Source: Sphingomonas sp. CCH21-G11 (GTDB lineage: Bacteria > Pseudomonadota > Alphaproteobacteria > Sphingomonadales > Sphingomonadaceae). Taken from it: a stretch of DNA of 64,000 bases. Location of the stretch: NCBI RefSeq assembly GCF_001555965.1, contig NZ_LSHX01000050.1:1-64000 (forward strand), written 5' to 3'. Position numbers and translations under genes: made by a program. This document shows, piece by piece, positions 37,457 to 46,179 of this stretch (its first letter is position 1; the number at the start of each line of letters is the position of its first letter). The notes under the pieces are model-generated. The model worked only from the letters and a program-made list of their open reading frames with translations, was not told the origin of the DNA and did not search any database.

Positions 37457-38494
37457 ATGCGCTACAATCGTCTCGGCAATACCGGCCTGTTCGTTTCCGA
37501 ACTCTGCCTTGGCACCATGACCTTTGGCGGGGGCGGTTTCTGGGAGCCGATCGGCAATCTCCAGCAGGATGACGCCGACGCGCTGGTGCGACGGGCGGTC
37601 GATGCCGGGGTGAATTTCATCGACACCGCCAATGTCTATTCGGCGGGTGTGTCGGAAGAGATCACCGGCCGCGCAATCCGCAACCTTGGCCTGAAGCGCG
37701 ACGAGGTCGTCCTGGCGACCAAGGTGTTCGGCCAGATGGGCGATGGCCCCAACGGCCGCGGCGCGTCGCGCGCGCACATCATGGAACAGGTCAAGCAAAG
37801 CCTGAAGCGGCTCGATACCGACTATATAGACCTGTACCAGATCCACGGCTGGGATCCGGTGACGCCGATCGAAGAGCAGCTGCGCGCGCTCGATACGCTC
37901 GTCCAGCACGGGCATGTCCGCTATATCGGCGTCTCCAACTGGGCGGCGTGGCAGGTGATGAAGGCGCTCGGCATTTCCGAGCGGCAGGGCCTTGCCCGCT
38001 TCGAGACGCTCCAGGCCTATTACACCATCGGCGGCCGCGACCTGGAGCGCGAGATCGTGCCGATGCTGCGTTCGGAACAAGTCGGGCTGATGGTGTGGAG
38101 CCCGTTGTCGGGCGGCTATCTGTCCGGCAAATATCGCGGGGCCGAAGCCGAGGGCCGGCGGGTCAATTTCGATTTTCCTCCGCTCGACAAGACCCGTGCC
38201 GACCGTGTCGTCGAGGCGATGGCGCCGATTGCCGACGCGCATGGCCGCTCGATCGCGCAGGTCGCGCTCGCCTGGCTGCTCCATCAGCCGGTCGTGACCA
38301 GCGTCATCATGGGGGCGAAGCGCGTCGACCAGCTTGACGATAATCTAGCCGCCGCGACGCTGGAGCTGACGCGCGACGAACTGGCGGCGCTTGACGCGGT
38401 CAGCGCGCTGCCGCCCGAATATCCCGGCTGGATGTTCACCATGCAGGGCCGCTACCGCGCCGAAATGCTCGCCCAGACCCCGCATGGGGCGTGA
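37457..38494 (+). CDS. Aldo/keto reductase
   Basis: A 345-residue TIM-barrel NADPH-dependent oxidoreductase of the YghZ/voltage-gated-channel-beta-like group. The start MRYNRLGNTGLFVSELCLGT, the catalytic pattern FIDTANVYSAGVSEE (Asp and Tyr) and the later YIGVSNWAAWQ are typical. The C-terminal SVIMGAKRVDQLDDNL binds NADPH. The substrate is unknown. The gene separates proA from nadD, and a hairpin repeat (38520-38600) follows it. Confidence 0.92.
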   Translation: MRYNRLGNTGLFVSELCLGTMTFGGGGFWEPIGNLQQDDADALVRRAVDAGVNFIDTANVYSAGVSEEITGRAIRNLGLKRDEVVLATKVFGQMGDGPNGRGASRAHIMEQVKQSLKRLDTDYIDLYQIHGWDPVTPIEEQLRALDTLVQHGHVRYIGVSNWAAWQVMKALGISERQGLARFETLQAYYTIGGRDLEREIVPMLRSEQVGLMVWSPLSGGYLSGKYRGAEAEGRRVNFDFPPLDKTRADRVVEAMAPIADAHGRSIAQVALAWLLHQPVVTSVIMGAKRVDQLDDNLAAATLELTRDELAALDAVSALPPEYPGWMFTMQGRYRAEMLAQTPHGA

Positions 38495-38519
38495 GGCGGG
38501 CGTCGTCGACAATTCGGTC

Positions 38520-38600
38520 GTCACCCCGGGCTTGACCCGGGGTCCCGCTTTTCCGTGCTTGCAGAAGAGGAGCGGGACCCCGGCGCAAGGCCGGGGTGAC
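38520..38600. repeat. REP-like inverted repeat (30-bp arms)
   Basis: The arms gtcaccccgggcttgacccg... (38520-38549) and its complement (38571-38600) match at 27 of 30 positions around a 21-base loop. A related repeat with perfect arms is at 47633-47726. Both have outer ends gtcacccc/ggggtgac and internal ccgggg. It lies between the aldo/keto reductase and nadD, in the same direction, and lacks a T-run. Confidence 0.75.
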
Positions 38601-38668
38601 GGTTCACCTTTCCTTGGTAATGCACCTCTTCTTGCGCGCGCGCACGCGCACTGGCATCCCGGCGGGCG

Positions 38669-39295
38669 ATGAAGCGCATCGGATTGCTGGGCGGGTCGTT
38701 CAATCCCGCGCATCGCGGCCACCGCAACCTGTCGCTCCACGCGCTGCGGGCGCTGGGTCTGGACGAGGTGTGGTGGCTCGTTTCGCCCGGCAATCCGTTG
38801 AAATCGGGGGTCAGCGACATGGCGCCGTTCGAGGCGCGGCTGGCGTCGGCGCGGCGGATGGCGCGCCACGCGCCGATCCGGGTCAGTGCGATCGAGCGGC
38901 GGCTGAAGACCCGCTATACCGTCGACACGCTCGACAAGCTGCCGGGACTTTACCCGCGCCATCGCTTCATCTGGCTGATGGGCGCGGACAATCTGGTCCA
39001 TTTCCACGAATGGCGGGGCTGGCGCGATATCGCGCGACAGGTTCCGATTGCGGTAATCGCGCGGCCAGGCTATGATGGGGATGCCCATGCAGGTGTTGCG
39101 ATGGGTTGGCTGCGGCGCTCCGTGCGGCCCGCAGGCCAGGCAAAGCATTGGACGCGTTGGAGATTGCCGGCACTCGTGCTGTTGCGCTTCCGCCCTGATC
39201 CGACTTCCGCGACCCGGCTTCGTGCCGCGGATCCCGCCTGGCACCGGCAATTTTTGCCGTCCCCAACATCCGGCACGCGATCATCCCAACCCTAG
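38669..39295 (+). CDS. nadD: Nicotinate-nucleotide adenylyltransferase
   Basis: A 208-residue enzyme that adenylylates nicotinate mononucleotide in NAD synthesis. The nucleotidyltransferase motif GLLGGSFNPAHRGH (HxGH) is at residues 5-18, FIWLMGADNL is the second signature and SATRLR near the C-terminus corresponds to the usual ISSTxxR motif. Its stop overlaps the ribosome site of rsfS, so the two are probably cotranslated. Confidence 0.93.
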   Translation: MKRIGLLGGSFNPAHRGHRNLSLHALRALGLDEVWWLVSPGNPLKSGVSDMAPFEARLASARRMARHAPIRVSAIERRLKTRYTVDTLDKLPGLYPRHRFIWLMGADNLVHFHEWRGWRDIARQVPIAVIARPGYDGDAHAGVAMGWLRRSVRPAGQAKHWTRWRLPALVLLRFRPDPTSATRLRAADPAWHRQFLPSPTSGTRSSQP

Positions 39296-39303
39296 GAGCT
39301 CCC

Positions 39304-39693
39304 TTGGCTATACCCGTTCAGGCGTCCCCCTCGTCCGACCCCGACCCGGTCGCGGCGCTGCATCAACTCGTGATGTCGTCGCTCGACGATGACCAGGCGG
39401 TCGAAACCGTGTCGATCCCGCTCGCGGGCAAATCGAGCATCGCCGATTACATGGTGATCGCGTCGGGCAAGTCGACGCGCCAGGTCGCGTCGATGGCGAC
39501 CAAGCTCGCCGAGAAGATCAAGGCGCAGTTCGGCCGGTCGGCCCGCGTCGAAGGGCTGCCGACCGCCGATTGGGTGCTGATCGATGCGGGCGACGTCATC
39601 GTCCATCTGTTCCGCCCGGAAGTGCGCAGCTTCTATAATCTCGAGCGGATGTGGGCGTTCGGGGACACGACGCCGGTCGCCGGCACCGCCTGA
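39304..39693 (+). CDS. rsfS: Ribosome silencing factor RsfS
   Basis: A 129-residue homologue of RsfS/YbeB, which binds L14 on the large subunit and blocks subunit joining when nutrients fall. The hallmark SIADYMVIASGKSTRQVASM and the later DWVLIDAGDVIVHLF and FYNLERMW are present. It starts with TTG; a taggag site ends six bases upstream. The nadD-rsfS-rlmH order is highly conserved. Confidence 0.95.
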   Translation: MAIPVQASPSSDPDPVAALHQLVMSSLDDDQAVETVSIPLAGKSSIADYMVIASGKSTRQVASMATKLAEKIKAQFGRSARVEGLPTADWVLIDAGDVIVHLFRPEVRSFYNLERMWAFGDTTPVAGTA

Positions 39694-39715
39694 CCCGCGC
39701 CCGGCACCGCCCGCC

Positions 39716-40138
39716 GTGCTGCTGCACATCGTCGCGCGCGGGCGCATCGGGCGCGGGCCGGAGGCCGAGCTGGTCGACCGCTATCTGAAGCGCGTCACCT
39801 GGCCCGTGCGGGTCACCGAATTGCCCGACACCGGGGGGCGACCGCCGCCGCGCGAGGCGAACAGCCGCCTCGTCCTGCTCGATGAAAAGGGCGTGAACCT
39901 GCCCTCGCGCGACCTGGCGCAGCGATTGGGCGACTGGCGCGACGCGGGTGTGCGCGAAACGCGGTTCATGCTCGGCGCGGCCGACGGTTTCGACGATGCC
40001 GCGCGGGCCGAGGCAGATCTGCTCCTCTCCTTCGGCCGCCTGACCTGGCCGCATTTGATGGCGCGCGCGATGCTGGCCGAACAACTGTGGCGCGCGGCCA
40101 GCATCCTTGCCAACCACCCTTATCATCGCGAAGGCTGA
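39716..40138 (+). CDS. rlmH: 23S rRNA pseudouridine(1915)-N3-methyltransferase RlmH
   Basis: A 140-residue SPOUT-class methyltransferase that modifies the subunit interface of the ribosome. The start MLLHIVARGRIGRGPEAEL follows from a GTG at 39716, chosen because it aligns with the family N-terminus. The SAM-binding knot is RFMLGAADGF and the C-terminal NHPYHREG is the RlmH signature. It is somewhat shorter than the 155-residue E. coli enzyme. Confidence 0.94.
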   Translation: MLLHIVARGRIGRGPEAELVDRYLKRVTWPVRVTELPDTGGRPPPREANSRLVLLDEKGVNLPSRDLAQRLGDWRDAGVRETRFMLGAADGFDDAARAEADLLLSFGRLTWPHLMARAMLAEQLWRAASILANHPYHREG

Positions 40139-40144
40139 CGCGTG

Positions 40145-41341
40145 ATGCGCCGCCTCGTCGCCCTGTCCTGCCTTGCCATCGCCGCCACCGCGACCGGCGC
40201 GGCGGGTCTCGCGCTCGCGACCCAGCCGCCGGTGGCGGGGCCGTCGCTCGATGCCCAGCGCGACCGGCTGCGCACCGCCAAGGCGCAGGCCGCCGCCGCC
40301 GATGCACGCGCACGCGAGCTCGACCGGCTGGCCGCCGCAGCCCGCGACGGGGCCCGCGCGGCCGCCGCGCGCCAGGCCGCGACCGAGGCGCGGATCCGCG
40401 CCGCACAGGCCGACATCGCCGCCGGTCGCGCGCGGATCGTGCTGGTCGAACGCGCTTTGGCGGATGCGCGCGACCGGCTGGCGGATCGGCAGGGCGTGAT
40501 CGTGCGGCTGGTCGCCGCGCTGCAATCGCTCGCCAGCCGCCCCAGCGTGCTCAGCATTGCGCAGCCGGGGTCGACGAGCGACATCGTCCATGTCCGCGCG
40601 GTGCTGGGCACGGTGACCCCGGTCATCGCCGCGCGCAGCGCCGATGTCCGTCGCGAGGTCGAACAGGTGCGCCGGCTGCGCGGCGATGCCGGGCGCGCCG
40701 TCGCGGCGCTGACCGCGAGCCGCGACCGGCTCGACGCGCGGCGGCTGGAACTGGTCGCGCTGGAGGCCGAGCAGCGGCTGCGATCGCGCCGCCTGGCGCA
40801 AAGCGCGCTGCGCGAATCGGATCGCGCGCTTGCGCTGGCCGAGGAAGCACGCGAGCTGGTCGAAACGATCGACGAAACCCGGTCCGCGGGCGAGATCGCG
40901 GCCGACCTGAGCGCGCTCGCGGGCCCGCTGCCCCGGCCGCGGCAGGCAGGGGAGGGCGATCCGGGCGTCGTCGAACGCGGCGTCTATCGCCTGCCCGTTG
41001 TCGGCCGCGTCGTCGGCGGGCTGGGTGCGGCTTCCGATGCCGGGGTGCGCGCGCGCGGTTTGACGCTGGCGGTTGCGCCGGGCGCGGGCGTCGTCGCGCC
41101 CGCCGCCGGCCAGGTGATCTTCGCAGGCCCGTTCCGGAGCTATGGCCGCATCGTCATCCTCGATCACGGATCGGGCTGGACGACGCTGATCGCTGGAATG
41201 GACGCGATCGACGTCGCGCGCGGCGATCATGTCGGGGCGGGGGCGGCGGTCGGCCGGGCGGGCGCGCGCGACGACGGCCGGATCATGCTGGAACTGCGCC
41301 GCAACGGCGTGCCGGTCGATGTCGCGGCACTGGTCGGTTGA
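40145..41341 (+). CDS. Murein hydrolase activator EnvC-like (degenerate LytM)
   Basis: This 398-residue periplasmic protein has a signal peptide, a long coiled coil (about residues 30-270, rich in Ala, Arg and Glu) and a C-terminal M23/LytM domain. The LytM domain lacks the catalytic zinc ligands: the first His site reads RGLTLAVAPG and the HxH motif is replaced by MLELRRNG. This matches EnvC, which activates amidases during division but cannot cut peptidoglycan itself. It follows rlmH within seven bases and precedes ctpA, the usual order. Confidence 0.9.
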   Translation: MRRLVALSCLAIAATATGAAGLALATQPPVAGPSLDAQRDRLRTAKAQAAAADARARELDRLAAAARDGARAAAARQAATEARIRAAQADIAAGRARIVLVERALADARDRLADRQGVIVRLVAALQSLASRPSVLSIAQPGSTSDIVHVRAVLGTVTPVIAARSADVRREVEQVRRLRGDAGRAVAALTASRDRLDARRLELVALEAEQRLRSRRLAQSALRESDRALALAEEARELVETIDETRSAGEIAADLSALAGPLPRPRQAGEGDPGVVERGVYRLPVVGRVVGGLGAASDAGVRARGLTLAVAPGAGVVAPAAGQVIFAGPFRSYGRIVILDHGSGWTTLIAGMDAIDVARGDHVGAGAAVGRAGARDDGRIMLELRRNGVPVDVAALVG

Positions 41342-41441
41342 GGCGCGGTTTTCAGCCTGTGTTCAGCATGACGCGCCTTTGCTAGGCGGGATGAATGGCG
41401 CTATCGTGCGCCGTCACGCCAACAGGTTGAAAGTCATCGCC

Positions 41442-42821
41442 ATGTTCCGCCCGCTTCTTCAGGCAACCGCGATCGTCGGCGCGCTCGCGCTGGTTCCGGT
41501 GGCGACCAGCGCGATGGCGCAGGTCGATACCGACAGTTTCCGCGAGCTCGACGCGTTCATGGACGTCTATAGCCGCGTCAAGTCGAGCTATGTCGACAAG
41601 GTCGACGACAAGACGCTGATGAAGGGCGCGATCCAGGGGATGCTGGCTGCGCTGGATCCGCACAGCTCCTATGTCGATGCGCTCGATTTCGAGAATCTCC
41701 GCATCCAGACCGAGGGCAATTATGGCGGGCTGGGGCTGACGGTCACGCAGGAGGACGGCGCGGTAAAGGTCATCTCGCCGACCGAGGACACGCCGGCGTT
41801 CCGCGCGGGCGTGAAGGCGGGCGATTACATCACCCACATCAACGGCAAGCTGATCTTCGGCGAAACGCTGGACGCGGCGATCGGCGAGATGCGCGGCCCG
41901 CCCGGGACGAAGGTGTCGCTGACGCTGGTCCGCGCCGGACAGGACAAGCCGATCGAAGTCTCGATGGTGCGCGAGATCATCGTCCAGAAGCCCGTGAAGT
42001 GGGAAGTGAAGGACAATGTCGGCGTCATCAATATCAACACTTTCTCCGCGTCCACGGGCGCCGATACGCGCGCCGCGATCCTGGCGATCGAGAAGTCGCT
42101 GGGCCGGAAGCCGCTCGGCTATGTCATCGACCTGCGCGACAATGGCGGCGGGCTGCTGAGCCAGGCGATCGAGGTTTCCGACGCGTTCCTGGATCATGGC
42201 GAGATCGTGTCGCAGCGCGGGCGCGAGAAGAACGACATCGAACGTTTCTATGCCGAGCCCGGCGACCTGACCGGCGGGTTGCCGGTGGTCGTGCTGGTCG
42301 ATGCGGGCACCGCTTCGGCGTCCGAGATCGTCGCGGGTGCGATCCAGGATCATCACCGCGGCGTCGTGATGGGCGAGCGCACCTTCGGCAAGGGGTCGGT
42401 CCAGACGCTGCAGCAGCTGGGCCCGCAAACCGCGCTGCGGCTCACCACTGCGCGCTACTACACCCCGTCGGGGCGGTCGGTTCAGGAAGGCGGGATCGAG
42501 CCCGATCTGGTCGTGCCGCAGCTGTCCGATCCGGATTATAAGTCGCGCCCGGTGTTCCGCGAGGCGGACCTGCGCCGTCACCTGATCAACGAGGCCAAGG
42601 TCGACAACAAGGTGCTGGAGGAAGACGCCAAGGACGATCCGCGGTTCAGCGCGACGCCCGATCAACTCGAAAAGCAGGGCATCAAGGATTTCCAGCTGCA
42701 CTATGCGCTTCAGTCGGTGAGCCGGCTCGGCCCGAAGACCGCGCTTGCCGCGGCGCCGGCCAAGGCCCCGGTCAAGCCGGCGGCCAAGCCCGCGGCCAAG
42801 GCAAAGGCGGGGACGCGCTGA
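41442..42821 (+). CDS. ctpA: Carboxyl-terminal processing protease (S41 family)
   Basis: A 459-residue periplasmic protease that trims the C-termini of envelope proteins. A signal peptide (MFRPLLQATAIVGALALVPV) leads to the S41 N-terminal region, a PDZ domain (about residues 90-170) and the catalytic core with TASASEIVAGA (Ser) and ERTFGKGSVQTL (Lys). The last 20 residues are a Lys/Ala/Pro-rich tail (APAKAPVKPAAKPAAKAKA). A longer start at 41391 is possible, but the ATG at 41442 starts the signal peptide. Confidence 0.94.
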   Translation: MFRPLLQATAIVGALALVPVATSAMAQVDTDSFRELDAFMDVYSRVKSSYVDKVDDKTLMKGAIQGMLAALDPHSSYVDALDFENLRIQTEGNYGGLGLTVTQEDGAVKVISPTEDTPAFRAGVKAGDYITHINGKLIFGETLDAAIGEMRGPPGTKVSLTLVRAGQDKPIEVSMVREIIVQKPVKWEVKDNVGVININTFSASTGADTRAAILAIEKSLGRKPLGYVIDLRDNGGGLLSQAIEVSDAFLDHGEIVSQRGREKNDIERFYAEPGDLTGGLPVVVLVDAGTASASEIVAGAIQDHHRGVVMGERTFGKGSVQTLQQLGPQTALRLTTARYYTPSGRSVQEGGIEPDLVVPQLSDPDYKSRPVFREADLRRHLINEAKVDNKVLEEDAKDDPRFSATPDQLEKQGIKDFQLHYALQSVSRLGPKTALAAAPAKAPVKPAAKPAAKAKAGTR

Positions 42822-42840
42822 TCCCCGCGCGATCAACGCA

Positions 42841-43317
42841 ATGACGGACGGTCTGGCCCCCGCGCGCACGCTCGCGCTCCTATTGCCGCTTGCCCTGATG
42901 GCGGGCGCGCTCGGCTCGCAATATCTGGGTGGCCTGTATCCGTGCGAGATGTGCCATTGGCAACGCTGGCCGCATTATGCCGCCATCGTCCTCGCCGCGA
43001 TGGCATATGCCGTTCCCGGCCGGGTCAACAGGCGGGCGTTGGTCGCGCTGGCGGCGGTCGCGATCGCGATCAGCGGTGCGATCGGCATTTTCCACGCGGG
43101 GGTCGAATATCACTGGTGGGAAGGGATCACCGCCTGCACGGCCAGCTTCACGCCGGGTCAGGACACGCTGACCGCGATCCTCAACGCGCCGCTGGTGCGT
43201 TGCGACGCGCCGCAATGGACGCTTTTCGGAATCTCGCTGGCGGGATTCAACGCCCTCTTTTCGCTGGGCGGCGCGATCGCCATATGGATGTTGTTGCGAC
43301 AAAGGAGACGGGGATGA
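42841..43317 (+). CDS. Disulfide bond formation protein B (DsbB-like)
   Basis: A 158-residue four-helix membrane protein that re-oxidises DsbA-type proteins with quinone. The first redox pair is CEMC in YPCEMCHWQRWPHY, and the second pair is supplied by ITACTASF and VRCDAPQW, so all four cysteines are present. It overlaps coq7 by the ATGA pattern. The link between disulfide formation and ubiquinone synthesis may simply reflect operon packing. Confidence 0.92.
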   Translation: MTDGLAPARTLALLLPLALMAGALGSQYLGGLYPCEMCHWQRWPHYAAIVLAAMAYAVPGRVNRRALVALAAVAIAISGAIGIFHAGVEYHWWEGITACTASFTPGQDTLTAILNAPLVRCDAPQWTLFGISLAGFNALFSLGGAIAIWMLLRQRRRG

Positions 43318-43850
43318 ACGCCGCAAAGCCGGGCGACCGCGATATCGATGTCGCCGCGATGATCCGCGTCAACCAGGCGGGGGAATATGGCGCGACCCGC
43401 ATCTATGCCGGGCAGCTGGCGGTGATGGGCGAACGCCACCCCGCCGCGCGCGAGATCGCCGGCATGGCAAGCCAGGAAGAGCGTCACCGCGCCTTTTTCG
43501 ACCGGCTGATCGCCGAGCGCGGCGTGCGGCCGACGCTGTTGCAGCCGGTGTGGGACGTGGCGGGATATGCGCTGGGCGTGGTGACCGCCGCGATCGGGCC
43601 GGAGGCCGCGATGGCCTGCACGGTCGCGGTCGAGACCGAGATCGACGCGCATTACCGCGAACAGCTCGACCAGATCGGCGATACCGATCCCGAGCTCGCC
43701 GCCGCAGTTGCGGCGTTCCGCGACGAGGAGCTGGAGCACAAGGAGGCCGCGCTTCAGGCGGGCGCCGAACGCACCCCCGGTTATCCGGTGCTGTCCGCCG
43801 TAATCCGGGCGGGATGTCGTGCCGCGATTGCGGTATCCAAACGTATCTGA
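43314..43850 (+). CDS. coq7: 3-demethoxyubiquinol 3-hydroxylase (Coq7)
   Basis: This 178-residue di-iron monooxygenase hydroxylates demethoxyubiquinol in ubiquinone synthesis. The metal-binding residues are visible in two pairs of helices: NQAGEYGATRIYAGQ and ASQEERHRAFF in the first half, CTVAVETEIDAHY and FRDEELEHKEAAL in the second. Presence of Coq7 rather than UbiF fits alphaproteobacteria. The ATG overlaps the dsbB stop and has an aaaggag site. Confidence 0.95.
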   Translation: MNAAKPGDRDIDVAAMIRVNQAGEYGATRIYAGQLAVMGERHPAAREIAGMASQEERHRAFFDRLIAERGVRPTLLQPVWDVAGYALGVVTAAIGPEAAMACTVAVETEIDAHYREQLDQIGDTDPELAAAVAAFRDEELEHKEAALQAGAERTPGYPVLSAVIRAGCRAAIAVSKRI

Positions 43851-43889
43851 CATCGTCGGACACTGGCCGGCGCGTTCGAGGAGTAGACC

Positions 43890-44291
43890 ATGAAGCTGAT
43901 CGTCAATTCGCTGCTCCTCGCCGGCATGATGGCGGTGCCACCGCTGGCCGCGCCGGCTCATGCGCAGGTGCGCGGCGGTACGCTGGTGATCTATGGCGAT
44001 GACAAGTGCCCGACGAACGATGCGGGCCAGGAAATCTATGTCTGCGTCCGCCGCGACGAGGCCGAGCGTTTCCGCATCCCCAAGGAGTTGCGCGAGTTCG
44101 AGGTGACGCCGGAGAACGAAAGCTGGGCGCAGCAGCAGGAAACTGGCGTCGAGGCGACCGAGGCCGGCATCGGCAGCTGCTCGGCGGTCGGGCTGGGCGG
44201 GGCGACGGGATGCTATGGCGAGCGCGCCGATGCCTATCGCGCCGAGCGCCGCGCGCGCAAGAAGGCGGAATCGAACATCCCGCTGCCGTGA
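43890..44291 (+). CDS. Secreted protein of unknown function with four cysteines
   Basis: A 133-residue protein with a signal peptide (MKLIVNSLLLAGMMAVPP...AHA) and a mature part that carries four cysteines (DDKCPTN, IYVCVRRDEAERFRIPKE, GSCSAVG, TGCYGE) and a basic Ala/Arg/Glu tail. The motif RIPKELREFEVTPENESWA is distinctive. I think this is a conserved small envelope protein of sphingomonads but can name no function. It lies 39 bases after coq7. Confidence 0.8.
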   Translation: MKLIVNSLLLAGMMAVPPLAAPAHAQVRGGTLVIYGDDKCPTNDAGQEIYVCVRRDEAERFRIPKELREFEVTPENESWAQQQETGVEATEAGIGSCSAVGLGGATGCYGERADAYRAERRARKKAESNIPLP

Positions 44292-44352
44292 TTGCGCGTC
44301 GCCTGCACCCGGCATAGGCTTCGCCACGGGGCAACATCGTCGGGGGACGATC

Positions 44353-44874
44353 ATGGCGACACAGGCGAATGCACAGCCGTTCGGGGCGAACCGCGCCCGG
44401 CCGCTGGCGGCAGACGGTTACGAAAAATTTCTGGCGATCGCGGCGCTGGTGCTGCTGGCGGCGGTGCTGGTCGCGCTTGCTCGCGGTGCCACCCAGTGGG
44501 GCCGCGTGCCGCCGTTCGTGTGGCTGCATCTCGGGACGATCCTGGTCGCCCTGGGGCTGACCCCGCTGATGCTGCTCGGCCGGCGCGGGGACCACCGGCA
44601 TCGCTGGCTCGGGCGGATATGGGTCGTCGCGCTGACCGCGACGGCGCTGATCAGCTTCGGGATTCGCGACGCTAATGACGGGCGGTTCAGCTTCATCCAC
44701 GCGCTGTCGGCCTGGACGTTGATCCAGGCACCGCTGATCTGGTGGACGGCGCGTACCCACCGCGTCGCGCGCCACCGCCGCGCGGTCCGTTCGATGGTAA
44801 CCGGCGCGCTCTTGATCGCCGGTTTTTTCACCTTTCCGTTCAACCGTTTGCTCGGTCAGTGGTTGTTCGGTTGA
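44353..44874 (+). CDS. DUF2306-type membrane protein
   Basis: A 173-residue protein with four predicted membrane helices after a short soluble N-terminus. The pattern VWLHLGTILVALGLTPLMLL, then HRHRWLGRIW with several His and Arg residues, and FSFIHALSAWTLIQAP are typical of DUF2306 proteins, which resemble cytochrome-like helix bundles. No function is established. The ATG at 44353 lies before the soluble head; upstream codons have no similarity. Confidence 0.8.
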   Translation: MATQANAQPFGANRARPLAADGYEKFLAIAALVLLAAVLVALARGATQWGRVPPFVWLHLGTILVALGLTPLMLLGRRGDHRHRWLGRIWVVALTATALISFGIRDANDGRFSFIHALSAWTLIQAPLIWWTARTHRVARHRRAVRSMVTGALLIAGFFTFPFNRLLGQWLFG

Positions 44875-44920
44875 TCGCTTCGTGCTCGACAGGCGCGCGA
44901 TGCGAACATAAAAGGAACGC

Positions 44921-46168
44921 ATGGCGCAGCTCGACATCCGGCAGAAGCTCGAAATCCTGGCCGACGCGGCCAAATATGATGCGTCCTGCGCATCCTCCGG
45001 CACGGCCAAGCGCAATTCGCGCGGGGGCAGGGGGCTGGGCTCGACCGAAGGCATGGGCATCTGCCACGCTTATGCGCCGGACGGCCGCTGCATCAGCTTG
45101 CTCAAGATCCTGCTGACCAACAGCTGCATCTTCGACTGTCATTATTGCATCAATCGCAAAAGCTCGAACGTGCGGCGCGCCCGCTTCACCGCGCGCGAGG
45201 TCGTCGACCTGACCCTCGATTTCTACAAGCGCAATTATATCGAGGGGCTGTTCCTGTCCTCGGGCATCATCCGCACCTCCGATTACACGATGGAGCAGCT
45301 GGTAGAGGTCGCGCGGTCGCTGCGCGAGGACCATGATTTCCGCGGCTATATCCACTTGAAAACGATCCCGGACGCCGATCCCGAATTGGTCGCGGCGGCG
45401 GGGCGGCATGCCGACCGGGTGTCGATCAACGTCGAGCTGCCGACGGCAGGCGGGCTCGCCCGGCTGGCGCCCGAAAAATCGGTCGCGCGGATCGAGGGCG
45501 CGATGCACGACATGCGCGACGCGATCGTCGACCATCGCGACGCGCGCAAGCGCTACCGGCATGCGCCCCGCTTCGCGCCGGGTGGCCAGTCGACCCAGAT
45601 GATCGTCGGGGCGGATGCGGCGACCGATCGCGACATCGTCGGCAAGGCCGCATCGCTGTACGACCGCTTTGCGTTGCGTCGCGTCTATTATTCGGCATTC
45701 AGCCCGATCCCGGATGCAAGCGCCGTGCTGCCGCTCCAGCGTCCGCCGCTGATGCGCGAGCACCGGCTGTATCAGTCCGACTGGCTGATACGCTTCTATG
45801 GATTTCAGCCGCGCGAAGTGGCCGATGCGGCGGACGGGGCGACCGGAATGCTGCCGCTCGATATCGATCCCAAGCTCGCCTGGGCGCTCAAGTTTCGCGA
45901 CTGGTTTCCGGTCGATGTCAACCGCGCCCCGCGCGAGGCTCTGCTGCGCGTGCCGGGGCTGGGGGTGAAGGCGGTGAACGCGATCGTGACCGCGCGGCGC
46001 TGGCGGCGGCTGCGGCTGGACGATGTCGCGCGCCTGACCGTGTCGGTCGCACGCGTCCGCCCGTTTCTGATCGCGGAGGATTGGCGGCCGGTCGCGCTGG
46101 CCGACTGCGCGTTGCAGCCGCGAACGCCGCCTGCGGCGACGCGTCAGCTCGAGCTGTTCGCCGCCTGA
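44921..46168 (+). CDS. Radical SAM protein associated with UdgX (putative DNA repair/modification)
   Basis: This 415-residue protein has the CxxxCxxC cluster motif (Cys69, Cys73, Cys76 in TNSCIFDCHYCINRK) that binds a 4Fe-4S centre and SAM. A C-terminal helix-hairpin-helix (RVPGLGVKAVNAIVTARRW) suggests contact with DNA. The family is annotated as a putative DNA modification/repair radical SAM protein and is regularly found beside the UdgX-type protein encoded 12 bases downstream. A plausible role is repair of a modified base or cross-link; the chemistry is not known. Confidence 0.88.
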   Translation: MAQLDIRQKLEILADAAKYDASCASSGTAKRNSRGGRGLGSTEGMGICHAYAPDGRCISLLKILLTNSCIFDCHYCINRKSSNVRRARFTAREVVDLTLDFYKRNYIEGLFLSSGIIRTSDYTMEQLVEVARSLREDHDFRGYIHLKTIPDADPELVAAAGRHADRVSINVELPTAGGLARLAPEKSVARIEGAMHDMRDAIVDHRDARKRYRHAPRFAPGGQSTQMIVGADAATDRDIVGKAASLYDRFALRRVYYSAFSPIPDASAVLPLQRPPLMREHRLYQSDWLIRFYGFQPREVADAADGATGMLPLDIDPKLAWALKFRDWFPVDVNRAPREALLRVPGLGVKAVNAIVTARRWRRLRLDDVARLTVSVARVRPFLIAEDWRPVALADCALQPRTPPAATRQLELFAA

Positions 46169-46179
46169 AGACGCGCGCC

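Noticed and set aside
39596-41230. 544-codon frame antisense to rlmH and envC
   Set aside because: It overlaps conserved genes and has no domain.
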